Assembly (NCBI RefSeq): GCF_024181725.1
Contig: NZ_CP028908.1
Location: forward strand, 3,957,501 to 4,021,500
DNA from: Bradyrhizobium sp. WD16
GTDB taxonomy: Bacteria; Pseudomonadota; Alphaproteobacteria; Rhizobiales; Xanthobacteraceae
Direction: 5' to 3'
DNA: 64,000 nt
Shown here: in pieces, positions 35,358 to 45,212 of the stretch
Layout: the number at the start of each line of letters is the position of its first letter
Numbering within the stretch: the first letter of the stretch is position 1
The notes under the pieces: generated by a model
Database searches by the model: none
Told to the model about the DNA's origin: nothing
The model's input: the letters and a program-made list of their open reading frames with translations, nothing else
Program-made: the position numbers and the translations under genes

Positions 35358-36535
35358 GTGTCCTGACTCTCAATTGCCTTGCAATAACTCACGCTGCCTC
35401 GATTTTGTCGAGGGCGGCGCGGGCGCGGTTGATTTTTTCGAGGATGGCCGCGCCCTCGGCCCTCCACGTGTAGGGCTTCGGGGCGGCATTGCGATCGGAG
35501 AGATAGGCTTCGATGTCGCGGACGAGTTCGCCGATGGAAGCGAAGCTGCCCGAGCGTATCACGTCGGCGGTTAAATCAGCGAAGAAGCGTTCGACGAGGT
35601 TCATCCAGGACGAAGATGTCGGCGTGAAGTGCGACTTGAAGCGCGGGTGACGGGCGAGCCAAGCCTTGACCTTTGGATGCTTATGCGTGGCATAGTTGTC
35701 CTGGATCAGATGGATGTCGAGTTCCTCGGGCGTTTCGCGATTGATCTGTTTCAGGAACCTGAGCCATTCGATGTGAGTGTGACGCGCCTCGGTGCGCGCG
35801 ATCAACTTGCCTTTCATCGCATCGAGGGCAGCAAACAACGTAATCGTGCCATGCCGGGTGTAATCGTGAGTCATTGTCCGGGGACGCTTCGGGGCAAGCG
35901 GCAAGCCAAGTTGAGTGCGTTCCAGAGCCTGGCATTGGCTCTTCTCGTCGCAGCATAACACCAGCGCCTTCGCTGGCGGATCGAGGTAGAGCCCGATCAC
36001 GTCCCAGAACTTTTTCTCAAACTCCGGATCATTCGAGAGCTTGAACGTCTTTACAATGTGGGGCTTCAAGTCATTCTTTGACCAGATCCGCTGCACAGTA
36101 CTGTGCGATACTCCGGCATGGCGGCCCATGCTGCGCACGCTCCAACGCTTGCGGTTCTTCGGCGGACGCGTGGCATCGGTGATGACACGCTCGATTTTCT
36201 TCTCTGTAATCGAGGGCTTGCGTCCGCGTCCGCCCTTGTCGTCGAGGCCGTCGAGCCCGTGTGCCTCGAACCGGCTGGACCATGTCGACACCGTTGGCAT
36301 CGATGTATCCATCTGCTCGGCGACGAGCTCGATTTTCACCCCCTCCAGACGCAGCAGAATAATTTTTGCTCGAAAACGATCGCGATGCGCACTGGTCGGA
36401 GCATTGGCCCTCCGTTGGAGTTCAGCCCGTGTCTCCGCATCGGCGGTAAGTACCTTGACGGGACGCGCCATCCTCTCAGCTCCTGCTTGCCCGAAGCAAC
36501 CAAGATTATTTAAACTGATTTGCGAGACGGAACAC
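35358..36535 (-). mobile_element. IS630-family element whose ends match the D palindrome
   Basis: About 1178 bp, TA-flanked (35356-35357 and 36536-36537). The left end reads TAGTGTCCTGACTCTCAATT; the right end, on the other strand, reads TAGTGTTCCGTCTCGCAAAT. The D palindrome starts TAGTGTGGCGTCTCGCAATT, identical at 17 of 20 positions to the right end. This makes it a candidate source of transposase for the repeats. Confidence 0.88.
35389..36471 (-). CDS. IS630-family transposase (single frame)
   Basis: 360 residues in one uninterrupted frame, unlike the other two IS630 transposases here. An N-terminal helix-turn-helix region (VKIELVAEQMDTSMPTVSTW and HAGVSHSTVQRIW) precedes a DDE core: CCDEKSQCQAL (first Asp), LIQDNYATHKHPKVKAWL (second Asp) and SSWMNLVERFFADLT (Glu). 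It looks complete and potentially active. It sits on the opposite strand from the gene it helped interrupt. Confidence 0.93.
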   Translation of the reverse strand: MARPVKVLTADAETRAELQRRANAPTSAHRDRFRAKIILLRLEGVKIELVAEQMDTSMPTVSTWSSRFEAHGLDGLDDKGGRGRKPSITEKKIERVITDATRPPKNRKRWSVRSMGRHAGVSHSTVQRIWSKNDLKPHIVKTFKLSNDPEFEKKFWDVIGLYLDPPAKALVLCCDEKSQCQALERTQLGLPLAPKRPRTMTHDYTRHGTITLFAALDAMKGKLIARTEARHTHIEWLRFLKQINRETPEELDIHLIQDNYATHKHPKVKAWLARHPRFKSHFTPTSSSWMNLVERFFADLTADVIRSGSFASIGELVRDIEAYLSDRNAAPKPYTWRAEGAAILEKINRARAALDKIEAA

Positions 36536-37157
36536 TAGAGGCCTGCTATACTGGCGTGATCCACGACGTTATGCGCGGCATGGGACTGCGCGACTTCGTC
36601 TTGCCGCCGGAGTTGCGGCCGATCCTGCCGGAACGGACCATGGCCGGACCCGCCTTCACCGTACTCGGCAAGGTCGATCCGGCCGCTGACGCCCACGAAA
36701 CCCTGCTGCGATGGACCGGCCTTTTGTCGCAGGCGCCGACTGGCAGCGTCTGGGTGTCGCAACCCAATGACCGCGTCGTCGCCCATATGGGCGAGTTGTC
36801 GGCGGAGACGCTGAAGCACAAGGGCCTGCGCGGCAGCGTTGCCGACGGTTTCGTCCGTGACGCGCGCTTTCTGCTCGAAATCGGTTTCCAGTGCTGGTGC
36901 CGCGGCTTCACGCCGCGCGACATCGTCGGCTACTGGCTGCCGGCGGCGACCAATGTCGAGATCAGGATCGGCGAGGTGATCATTGCGCCGGGGGACTACA
37001 TGATCGGTGACCGCGACGGACTGATCCGGATTCTCGCCGGCACGGCCGAGGAGGTGGTTGCCGCCGCCGAAAAAGCAATGGCCACCGAGAGCATGGTGCG
37101 CAAGGCGATTCTTGCCGGGCTCGACCCGCAACAGGCCTATCGGCGTTACGGCAAGTT

Positions 37158-37400
37158 CTAGTGTCCCGTCTCCGAATGACCGCTTCATTTGCCGTTGCGG
37201 CATCGTCCGGACACGAACTTCGGAAGGCGGGCGCGAGTGTCCCGATTCTAACGTTCGTATCCCATTGCAGCAGGCGCTCATACGAATGTTGGAAACGAGG
37301 GGGCGCTTGCATCATTATGATTCTAATGCGGTTTTGGATCTGACGCCCGTACGGCGAATTCGCTCCAATATTGATACGAGCGTCAGATCCACCGCACTTG
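37158..37400. repeat. Palindromic repeat array C-B-L2-A, degenerate
   Basis: It starts at the CTAG formed by the RraA-family stop codon (TAG 37159-37161). A worn C copy (to about 37236) is followed by B (about 37234-37308; ACGTTCGTATC / TACGAATGTT), linker L2 (ATCATTATGATT) and A (37322-37400; GGATCTGACGC / GCGTCAGATCC). The degeneracy suggests an older insertion than those at 33945 or 56590. It fills the gap up to the DUF488 gene. Confidence 0.85.
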
Positions 37401-37422
37401 GGTCCGGGTCCGGATCTTCCGT

Positions 37423-37887
37423 TCAGACCTGCGGCGCCACCAGGTTTTCCACCGTCACGTGTTCGCGATCTTCGATGATCTCGGCGATGAAGTGGCGGTG
37501 GCAGTGGTGATGGTCGCGCTCGTAGCAGAGCAGGCAGACCGGCCCGGCGTCTCGCACCAGCGCGGCTAGTTGGTCCATCTCCTCGCGCGCCTGTGCCGTC
37601 TTGAGGTGGTCGTGATAGATCTTCGACATCTTGGCGACGTCGCCGCTGCGCACGGCTTCGCGACCTTCTTTCGGCGTGCCGAGTCCGCGCAGATGGATAT
37701 AGCCGATGCCACGTTCGTCTAGTCCGGCGGCGAGCTGGCGCTTGGAAAACCCCGCTCGCCGTGACGCTGCGATGGCGCGCACGTCGACCAGCAGCTTGAC
37801 CCCGGCATGCTCCAATTCGTCGAGCACGGCCTTGGCGGGAGTCTGTTCGTATCCGATGGTGAAGAGGTGGGGCTTGGCTTTGGCCAT
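37423..37887 (-). CDS. DUF488 family protein
   Basis: 154 residues. The start LFTIGYEQTPAKAVLDEL and the motifs LVDVRAIAASRRAGFS and CLLCYERDHHHCHRH define DUF488. The Cys/His cluster near the C-terminus suggests metal binding. Function is not established. It is paired with a DUF72 gene 21 bp upstream on the same strand, a pairing seen often in bacteria. The A-type repeat ends 22 bp beyond its stop. Confidence 0.85.
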   Translation of the reverse strand: MAKAKPHLFTIGYEQTPAKAVLDELEHAGVKLLVDVRAIAASRRAGFSKRQLAAGLDERGIGYIHLRGLGTPKEGREAVRSGDVAKMSKIYHDHLKTAQAREEMDQLAALVRDAGPVCLLCYERDHHHCHRHFIAEIIEDREHVTVENLVAPQV

Positions 37888-37908
37888 GCGTTCAGCTCCG
37901 TAAGGGCC

Positions 37909-38931
37909 TCAGGCGAGGCGCTCGATCAGCGCCATGGCGGCGGCTGGCGCGCGGATCTTGCCCTCATGGATGACATAGGCGAAGACATCGCGCTGCCTGC
38001 CTGGTGCCGCGGCGTCGTCGACCTTGGGCAGGTCGTCCGGCTCGCCGCCCGCGGCCCACAGCGCCAGCCGTCGCGCCCAGGCATCGAGGTCCTTGGACGG
38101 ATAGCCGGTCGCGATGCTGTCCTTGCCCTTCTGTAGTCGTGCATAGACGAAGTCGCCGGTGAGGTCTGCGATCTGCGGATAGCTGGCGTGCTCGGCATAG
38201 ACCACGGGAATATTGAAGCGGCGCAGCAGCGCGATGAAGGCGGGCGTGCGGAAGCTGTCATGGCGCACCTCGACGACGTGGCGCAGCGTGATCCCGTCCT
38301 GCGCCTGCGGGAGCAGTTCGAGGAAATGGCCGAAGTCCGCCTCGTCGAACTTCTTGGTCGGCGCGAATTGCCACAGTACCGGGCCGAGGCGATCGCCGAG
38401 TTCGGTGACGCCGCTGTCGTAGAAGCGCCGGATGGAATCTCCGGCCTCGGCCAGCAGGCGGCGGTTGGTGGCGAATCGCGGCCCCTTCACCGAGAACTTG
38501 AAGCCGTCGGGCACCTCGCTGGCCCATTTGCGGAAGCTCTCCGGCTTCTGGCTTCCGTAATAGGTGCCATTGATCTCGATCGAGGTGAGCTTGGTGGCCG
38601 CATAGGCGAGTTCCTGCGCGTGCGGCAGCTTGTCGGGATAGAACACGCCGCGCCAGGGCGGGAAGGTCCAGCCGCCGACGCCGAGATAGACACGACCGGC
38701 GCCCACGCTGGCCCGGGCTGCGGCAGCAGGCCTGACGCCGGCGTCGGGCGCCGCACGCGCGGCGACAGGCTTGGCGACAGACGTAGAGGCGGGGCCGGGG
38801 ACGGTCTTCGCTGCCTTGGTAACGGTTTTGGTCTTGGTTCCGGTCGTGCCGGTGCGCGGAGGGCTCGCGCGCCCGGCCTTGGCCTTGGTGGTCGTTGTCG
38901 TTGCCGTCGCGGCTTTGGCTTTTCTGACCAT
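37909..38931 (-). CDS. DUF72 domain protein
   Basis: 340 residues from ATG 38931, chosen over ATG 38961 because AAGGGG lies 7 bp upstream. The first about 75 residues are a Lys/Ala/Thr/Pro-rich low-complexity tail of unknown role. The TIM-barrel-like DUF72 domain then starts with VYLGVGGWTFPPWRGVFYPDKL, continues with KLTSIEINGTYYGSQKPESFRKWA, and ends with YAEHASYPQIADLTGDFVYARLQ. The family is uncharacterised. The basic tail could bind nucleic acid, but that is a guess. Confidence 0.85.
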   Translation of the reverse strand: MVRKAKAATATTTTTKAKAGRASPPRTGTTGTKTKTVTKAAKTVPGPASTSVAKPVAARAAPDAGVRPAAAARASVGAGRVYLGVGGWTFPPWRGVFYPDKLPHAQELAYAATKLTSIEINGTYYGSQKPESFRKWASEVPDGFKFSVKGPRFATNRRLLAEAGDSIRRFYDSGVTELGDRLGPVLWQFAPTKKFDEADFGHFLELLPQAQDGITLRHVVEVRHDSFRTPAFIALLRRFNIPVVYAEHASYPQIADLTGDFVYARLQKGKDSIATGYPSKDLDAWARRLALWAAGGEPDDLPKVDDAAAPGRQRDVFAYVIHEGKIRAPAAAMALIERLA

Positions 38932-39288
38932 CGGGTGCCCCTTGCAGATCGGCGGACGCACACCATATTGCCTCTAACGGCGATGTCGATGCTTTCCCCC
39001 GAAGCTCCATGGCCGGGACGACCACGAGATGGTTTGGCTGCGCCGGATGTACGCGCGCCACATCTTTCGTGGTCGTTGGCGTTTTAGGGGCTCGCTTCGG
39101 CAAGGCGAGTTGCGGCAATGATCGCAAGCCTTGAGCCCTGGCACATATCCCCCGGATCCTGTCCGGTCTCGTTCCAGCCTCATCGGCGGACTTTGTTCCA
39201 AGTCCTGTTCCAAGTCCTGCTCCAGGCTCGTTCCATGCCCTGTTCCGTGTCTTGGCACGGTGGGGCCACCCCGCTATATGCTGCCGCC
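38932..39288. other. 357-bp intergenic region with a degenerate tandem repeat
   Basis: It lies between divergent genes (DUF72 on minus, glycosyltransferase on plus) and should hold both promoters. From about 39190 to 39250 it contains four to five imperfect copies of a 12-13-bp unit of the form GTTCCAAGTCCT. No A-D palindromes are seen. The plus-strand frame is open from 39118, but the repeat translation is low-complexity. Confidence 0.55.
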
Positions 39289-40449
39289 ATGATCGAATCG
39301 GCGACCCCGGCCGCGCCCGCGGCCCATTCACCGGCCGGTGCCGGGGCGCCGCGCCCGCAGCGCGCCCTGCAATTGTCGGTGATCATTCCGACCTTCAATG
39401 AACGCGGCAACGTGGCGGTGCTGTTCCGTCGCCTGCAGACGACGCTTGCTGGCATCGCCTGGGAGGTGGTGTTCGTCGACGACAACTCACCGGACGGCAC
39501 CTGGCAGGCGGTGCGGGAGCTTGCGGCTGGCGACGGCCGGGTGCGCTGCCTGCGCCGCATCGGTCGTCGCGGCCTGTCGGGGGCCTGTATCGAGGGCATT
39601 CTCGCCTCCAGCGCGCCGGTGGTGGCGGTGATGGATGCCGACCTGCAGCATGACGAGACCCAGTTGCCACGGATGCTGAAACTGATCGAGGACGGCGCCG
39701 CCGAGCTCGTGGTCGGCAGCCGCTATGTCGAGGGCGGCAGCGCCCACGGCCTCGCGGACAAGCGGCGCGTCGGCTTCAGCGTCGCTGCGACCATGATGGC
39801 GAAGAAGCTGCTGGGGGTCGCCATCGCCGACCCAATGAGCGGCTTCTTCATGATCCGCCGCGACTGCTTCGAGGACCTGGCGCCTTCATTGTCGATTCAG
39901 GGGTTCAAGATCCTCCTCGACATCGTCGCGACCGGCCATGGCCGGCTGCGCACGGTCGAGGTGCCGTTCAAGTTCGGCGCCCGCCAGCATGGCGAGAGCA
40001 AGCTCGACTCCATGGTGGCCATGGACTTCTTCGGCCTCGTGCTCGCCAAGCTCACCCGTGACCTCGTCTCGCTGCGCTTTCTGCTGTTCGCCCTGGTCGG
40101 CGGCTTCGGCCTGATCGTCCATATGTTGACGCTCGATCTCCTGCTGGTCGCCGGAGTGGCGTCGTTCGCGACCGCCCAGACCGTTGCCGCGCTGGTCGCC
40201 ATGACCAGCAACTTCCTCCTCAACAACGCGCTGACCTATCGCGACCAGCGGCTCAAGGCCTTCGCCCTGCTGCGCGGCTTATTGGTGTTCTACATCGTCT
40301 GCGCGGTCGGGCTCCTCGCCAATGTCGGTGTCGCCTTCTCGATCTATGACCAGGAACAGAACTGGTGGCTTGCCGGCGTTTCTGGCGCCCTGATGGGCGT
40401 GGTCTGGAATTACGCGGTGTCGAGCCTGTTCGTCTGGCGCCGCCGATGA
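39289..40449 (+). CDS. Polyprenol-phosphate mannosyl/glucosyltransferase fused to a GtrA-like membrane domain
   Basis: 386 residues from ATG 39289. Residues about 30-250 are a GT-A family 2 domain: SVIIPTFNERGNV, VFVDDNSPDGTW, the DXD in VMDADLQHDE, and DPMSGFFMIRRDCF. The rest has four membrane segments of the GtrA type (LLFALVGGFGLIVHMLTLDLLL, NFLLNNALTYRDQR). Such proteins make polyprenol-phosphate sugars and help move them across the membrane. The next gene, a GT39-like transferase, overlaps by 4 bp and probably uses the product. Confidence 0.88.
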   Translation: MIESATPAAPAAHSPAGAGAPRPQRALQLSVIIPTFNERGNVAVLFRRLQTTLAGIAWEVVFVDDNSPDGTWQAVRELAAGDGRVRCLRRIGRRGLSGACIEGILASSAPVVAVMDADLQHDETQLPRMLKLIEDGAAELVVGSRYVEGGSAHGLADKRRVGFSVAATMMAKKLLGVAIADPMSGFFMIRRDCFEDLAPSLSIQGFKILLDIVATGHGRLRTVEVPFKFGARQHGESKLDSMVAMDFFGLVLAKLTRDLVSLRFLLFALVGGFGLIVHMLTLDLLLVAGVASFATAQTVAALVAMTSNFLLNNALTYRDQRLKAFALLRGLLVFYIVCAVGLLANVGVAFSIYDQEQNWWLAGVSGALMGVVWNYAVSSLFVWRRR

Positions 40450-41957
40450 CGCCGCATGACTGGAAGGCCGGGCGAGGGGTCGTCCTTGCGGTCGGCGCCA
40501 TGGTGCTGCTGCGGCTGATCGGCGCCGCCGTGACCCCGCTGACGTTCGACGAGGCCTATTACTGGACCTGGTCGAAGCATCTCGCCGGCGGCTACTACGA
40601 TCACCCGCCGATGGTTGCGCTCGTCATCCGGCTCGGCACCATGTTCGCGGGCGACACGCAATTGGGTGTCCGGCTCGCTTCGGTGCTGTTGGCGCTGCCC
40701 ATGAGCTGGGCGGTGTACCGCGCCACGGAAATCCTGTTCGGCAGCGCTCTGATCGCCGGCCGGGCCACATTGCTGCTCAATGCCACTTTGATGGTGGCCG
40801 TCGGTACCCTGATCGTCACGCCCGATGCGCCGCTGATGGTCGCGTCGAGCTTCGTGCTGTTCTGCCTCGCCAAGGTGCTTCAGACCGGCCGCGGCCCATG
40901 GTGGCTCGCGGTCGGAGCTGCGGTCGGCGCGGCGCTGCTGTCGAAATACACGGCGCTGCTGTTCGGCGTCGGCATTCTCGCTTGGCTGCTTGCGGTGCCG
41001 AAGCTGCGGTCCTGGCTGCGCTCACCCTGGCCCTATGCCGGCGGCGTCGTCGCCTTCGCCGTGTTTGCGCCGGTGATCGCCTGGAATGCCCAGCACCAGT
41101 GGGTGTCGTTCATCAAGCAGTTCGGCCGCGCCCGGGTCGATGGCCTGACGCTGCGTTTTCTCGTCGAATTGATCCCGGCGCAGTTCGGCTTCGCCACGCC
41201 GCTCGTCTTCATTCTCGGCGCCATGGGCCTCATCGTGCTGATGCGCCGCGGCCCGGGCGACGCGCCGGCCCGGGCGCTGGTTAACGCGCTGTTCTGGCCC
41301 ATTGTGCTCTATTTCGTCTGGCATTCGCTGCACAGCCGGGTCGAGGCCAACTGGCTGGGCCCCGTCTACCCGACTTTCGCCATCGCTGCCGCGCTCGCCC
41401 TCGATGGGCAATGGAACGCCCGCAATCGGCGCACCGTTGAATTTTGCGCGCGCTGGGCCGTGCCCGGCGCGGTGGCGCTGCTGATCGTGCTGATGGTCCA
41501 GGCCAATACCGGATGGTTCACCGGCTATCGCCGGGATCCCAGCGTCAAGCATGTCGGTGTCGGCTGGCGCGAGCTCGCCGCGGCAATCGAGGTGGAGCGG
41601 CAGCGTGTCGGCGCTTCCTGCGTGCTCGGCTCCGACTATGGCACCGTCGGCTGGCTGACCTTCTACCTGCCGCCGGGGACCTGCGTGCAGCAGCGCAGCC
41701 AGCGCATCCGCTGGGTCAATATGACCGAGCCAGATCCCGCGCTTCTGCAGGGCCGGCTGCTGTATGTCGATGAGGTGCGGCCGGACGGCCCGGCAGCGCT
41801 CAAGCCGCTGTTCGTGCGTGTGGAGAAGCTGATCGAGCTGCCGCGCAGGCGCGGGCCATTGGTCATCGAGACCTACGAGATCGACTTGCTGGAAGGGGCG
41901 AAGGGAGGGGCGCTGGACCGCTCACCACCGCCGGAGCTCGGTGGGCCACCGGACTAG
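40446..41957 (+). CDS. GT39/ArnT-like membrane glycosyltransferase
   Basis: 503 residues from ATG 40446, overlapping the preceding stop by ATGA. The first loop FDEAYYWTWSKHLAGGYYDHPPM has the acidic residues of PMT_2/ArnT-type enzymes, followed by about ten membrane segments and a soluble periplasmic C-terminus. It should take sugar from a polyprenol carrier and add it to lipid A, polymer or protein; the acceptor is unknown. Its last residues, GGPPD, and stop TAG run directly into a D palindrome, so the C-terminus may have been altered. Confidence 0.85.
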   Translation: MTPHDWKAGRGVVLAVGAMVLLRLIGAAVTPLTFDEAYYWTWSKHLAGGYYDHPPMVALVIRLGTMFAGDTQLGVRLASVLLALPMSWAVYRATEILFGSALIAGRATLLLNATLMVAVGTLIVTPDAPLMVASSFVLFCLAKVLQTGRGPWWLAVGAAVGAALLSKYTALLFGVGILAWLLAVPKLRSWLRSPWPYAGGVVAFAVFAPVIAWNAQHQWVSFIKQFGRARVDGLTLRFLVELIPAQFGFATPLVFILGAMGLIVLMRRGPGDAPARALVNALFWPIVLYFVWHSLHSRVEANWLGPVYPTFAIAAALALDGQWNARNRRTVEFCARWAVPGAVALLIVLMVQANTGWFTGYRRDPSVKHVGVGWRELAAAIEVERQRVGASCVLGSDYGTVGWLTFYLPPGTCVQQRSQRIRWVNMTEPDPALLQGRLLYVDEVRPDGPAALKPLFVRVEKLIELPRRRGPLVIETYEIDLLEGAKGGALDRSPPPELGGPPD

Positions 41958-42281
41958 TGCGGCGTCTCGCAATTGCCTATGCCCTTTGTGGCAAGCCCCT
42001 GGAGGCAATTGCGAGACATAAGCCACACTAGCTTTTTGATTTTGCTAGTGTCCCGTTTCCAACGTTCGTATTCCTTTGCAGCAGGCGCTTCTACGAACGT
42101 TGGAAACAAAGGGACACTAGCATCATTATGATTCTAGTGTGGTTTTGGATCTGACGCTCGTTCGAAGAACTCGCTGCAATACTGAAACGAGCGTCAGATC
42201 CACCACACTAGTGTCCCGATGTCTCCGAATGACCGTGCGAGGGTGAGGCAAACGAAGCGGTCCTTCGGAGACAGGACACTG
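41954..42281. repeat. Palindromic repeat array D-L1-[B-L2-A]-C
   Basis: D 41954-42031, L1 42032-42044, B 42045-42120, L2 42121-42133, A 42134-42211, C 42208-42281. Elsewhere L1 always leads straight into C; here B-L2-A sits exactly at that TA junction. This is evidence that B-L2-A moved as one unit into a D-L1-C unit. The first CTAG contains the TAG stop of the upstream gene. The last C ends CACTGG, a worn CTAG. Confidence 0.93.
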
Positions 42282-42408
42282 GAGAGGGCGGCTCAATTCC
42301 GTTCAAGGCCGGATCCGAATGCATGGGAGGCCGCGATCGCGGTTGGCGGTTGCGGGGATCGCGTGACGAGGCCCCATTCTGCGACACGCCTGACGAGGCC
42401 GTGCAAGC

Positions 42409-42436
42409 AAAAAGCCCGGCATCGCTGCCGGGCTTT
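42409..42436 (-). terminator. Rho-independent terminator of groESL
   Basis: AAAGCCCGGC and GCCGGGCTTT pair around a 6-nt loop and are followed on the minus strand by a T run, 25 bp after the groEL stop. Confidence 0.92.
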
Positions 42437-42460
42437 CGCATTTTTCGCTGGTGGCGAGAC

Positions 42461-44459
<1,999 letters not shown>

Positions 44460-44502
44460 CGCGTTTCTCCTAAGCCTATGAAAAAGCTGATTTTATATGA
44501 TG

Positions 44503-44529
44503 TTGGCAGTCGCTGGTAGCGAGTGCTAC
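44503..44529 (-). promoter_or_regulatory. CIRCE element 1 (HrcA operator), degenerate
   Basis: On the minus strand GTAGCACTC, 9 bp, GACTGCCAA; consensus is TTAGCACTC-N9-GAGTGCTAA. It centres about 57 bp before the groES start, within the likely 5' untranslated region. HrcA would repress groESL here in unstressed cells. Confidence 0.75.
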
Positions 44530-44585
44530 CGCATGGCCGACATAGGCGGCAGACAAGGTGCAATCAAGACCGCCTGGAGATTTTT

Positions 44586-44612
44586 TTGGCACTCGGGCGA
44601 ACAGAGTGCCAC
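44586..44612 (-). promoter_or_regulatory. CIRCE element 2 (HrcA operator)
   Basis: TTGGCACTC, 9 bp, GAGTGCCAC, with perfect 8-bp arms TGGCACTC / GAGTGCCA. It lies 83 bp upstream of CIRCE 1 (centre to centre) and is symmetrical, so it could also act on the divergent usg-like gene. Confidence 0.8.
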
Positions 44613-44796
44613 GATGGTTATCGGCAGCCTTAGCGGCGCACTGCGCTGATGATCCGGGCTGCTAGCAATATTCTTTGTTTGCTGCTAATGCCTTGATTAT
44701 AAACACTTTATTGAACATTTGAGCTTGAGATGACTTGCCGCTTTGCGTCACATTTTTGATGTGAGCGCATTGCGCGCTCCGGAGTTGGAGCCAGGC

Positions 44797-45102
44797 ATGA
44801 CCGTGAAAGCCCCCATTGCGCCGTCCCGCAGTACCGTGTCCGAAGGGTTCAAGAAGCAACTCGCCGGTTACGGGCTGACGACGGCCGAGATCCTCTACCG
44901 TCGTCCTGACCGCCGCTGGCTACTGCAGAGCTTCGTTTGGCAGGATTACGACATGTTCCCGGAATTCCCGGCATTGCAGGACTTTCTCAGCTTTTGGCAG
45001 CAGAAGCTCGACGGGCCGTTATTCTCAGTTACCGTCGTCCATTCGCGGCTGATCAAGCCGGCCGAATTCAAGGCGGTGGACGGGGTGTTCCGGCTGCACT
45101 GA
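44797..45102 (+). CDS. Usg family protein
   Basis: 101 residues from ATG 44797 (GGAGTTGGAG upstream); the frame is open to 44743. The core LTTAEILYRRPDRRWLLQSFVWQDYDMFPEFPALQDFLSFWQ with a terminal VVHSRLI matches Usg, a small alphaproteobacterial protein of unknown function first noted near trp genes. Here it lies divergent to groESL, so their promoters share one 337-bp region. Confidence 0.8.
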   Translation: MTVKAPIAPSRSTVSEGFKKQLAGYGLTTAEILYRRPDRRWLLQSFVWQDYDMFPEFPALQDFLSFWQQKLDGPLFSVTVVHSRLIKPAEFKAVDGVFRLH

Positions 45103-45212
45103 GGCCTCGAGAGTTTGGGCCGGGGTGCCGTGGCCGTGCGCCTTCCTGTGAATGGTGCACGGATTGACGCCACGAGCCCCAAGGCCCACAGAGGCGGCGT
45201 GTGGAGCGGGGC

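Larger units (their letters stand above)
33924..37161 (+). pseudogene. RraA-family (HMG/CHA aldolase-like) gene split by 2.6 kb of nested insertions
   Basis: The first eight codons (33924-33947, MTAITERL, preceded by GGGGAGGAAG) read in frame into 36538-37161 if 2590 bp are removed, including one TA copy. The rebuilt protein has 215 residues and continues EACYTGVIHDVMRGMG. It has the family block LRGSVADGFVRD and GDYMIGDRDG, as in 4-hydroxy-4-methyl-2-oxoglutarate-type aldolases. The break is at the TA of CTA|GAG. The downstream part is open from TTG 36520 and from ATG 36571, so a shortened product is possible but has no strong ribosome site. Its stop codon TAG coincides with the start of another repeat array. 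Confidence 0.88.

Noticed and set aside
36520-37161. A complete RraA-family gene starting at TTG 36520
   Set aside because: The first six codons are the inverted repeat of an IS630 element. The true first eight codons lie at 33924-33947.
44662-44859. A 65-codon minus-strand frame upstream of groES
   Set aside because: It crosses the start of the usg-like gene on the other strand, has no ribosome site and no recognisable family.
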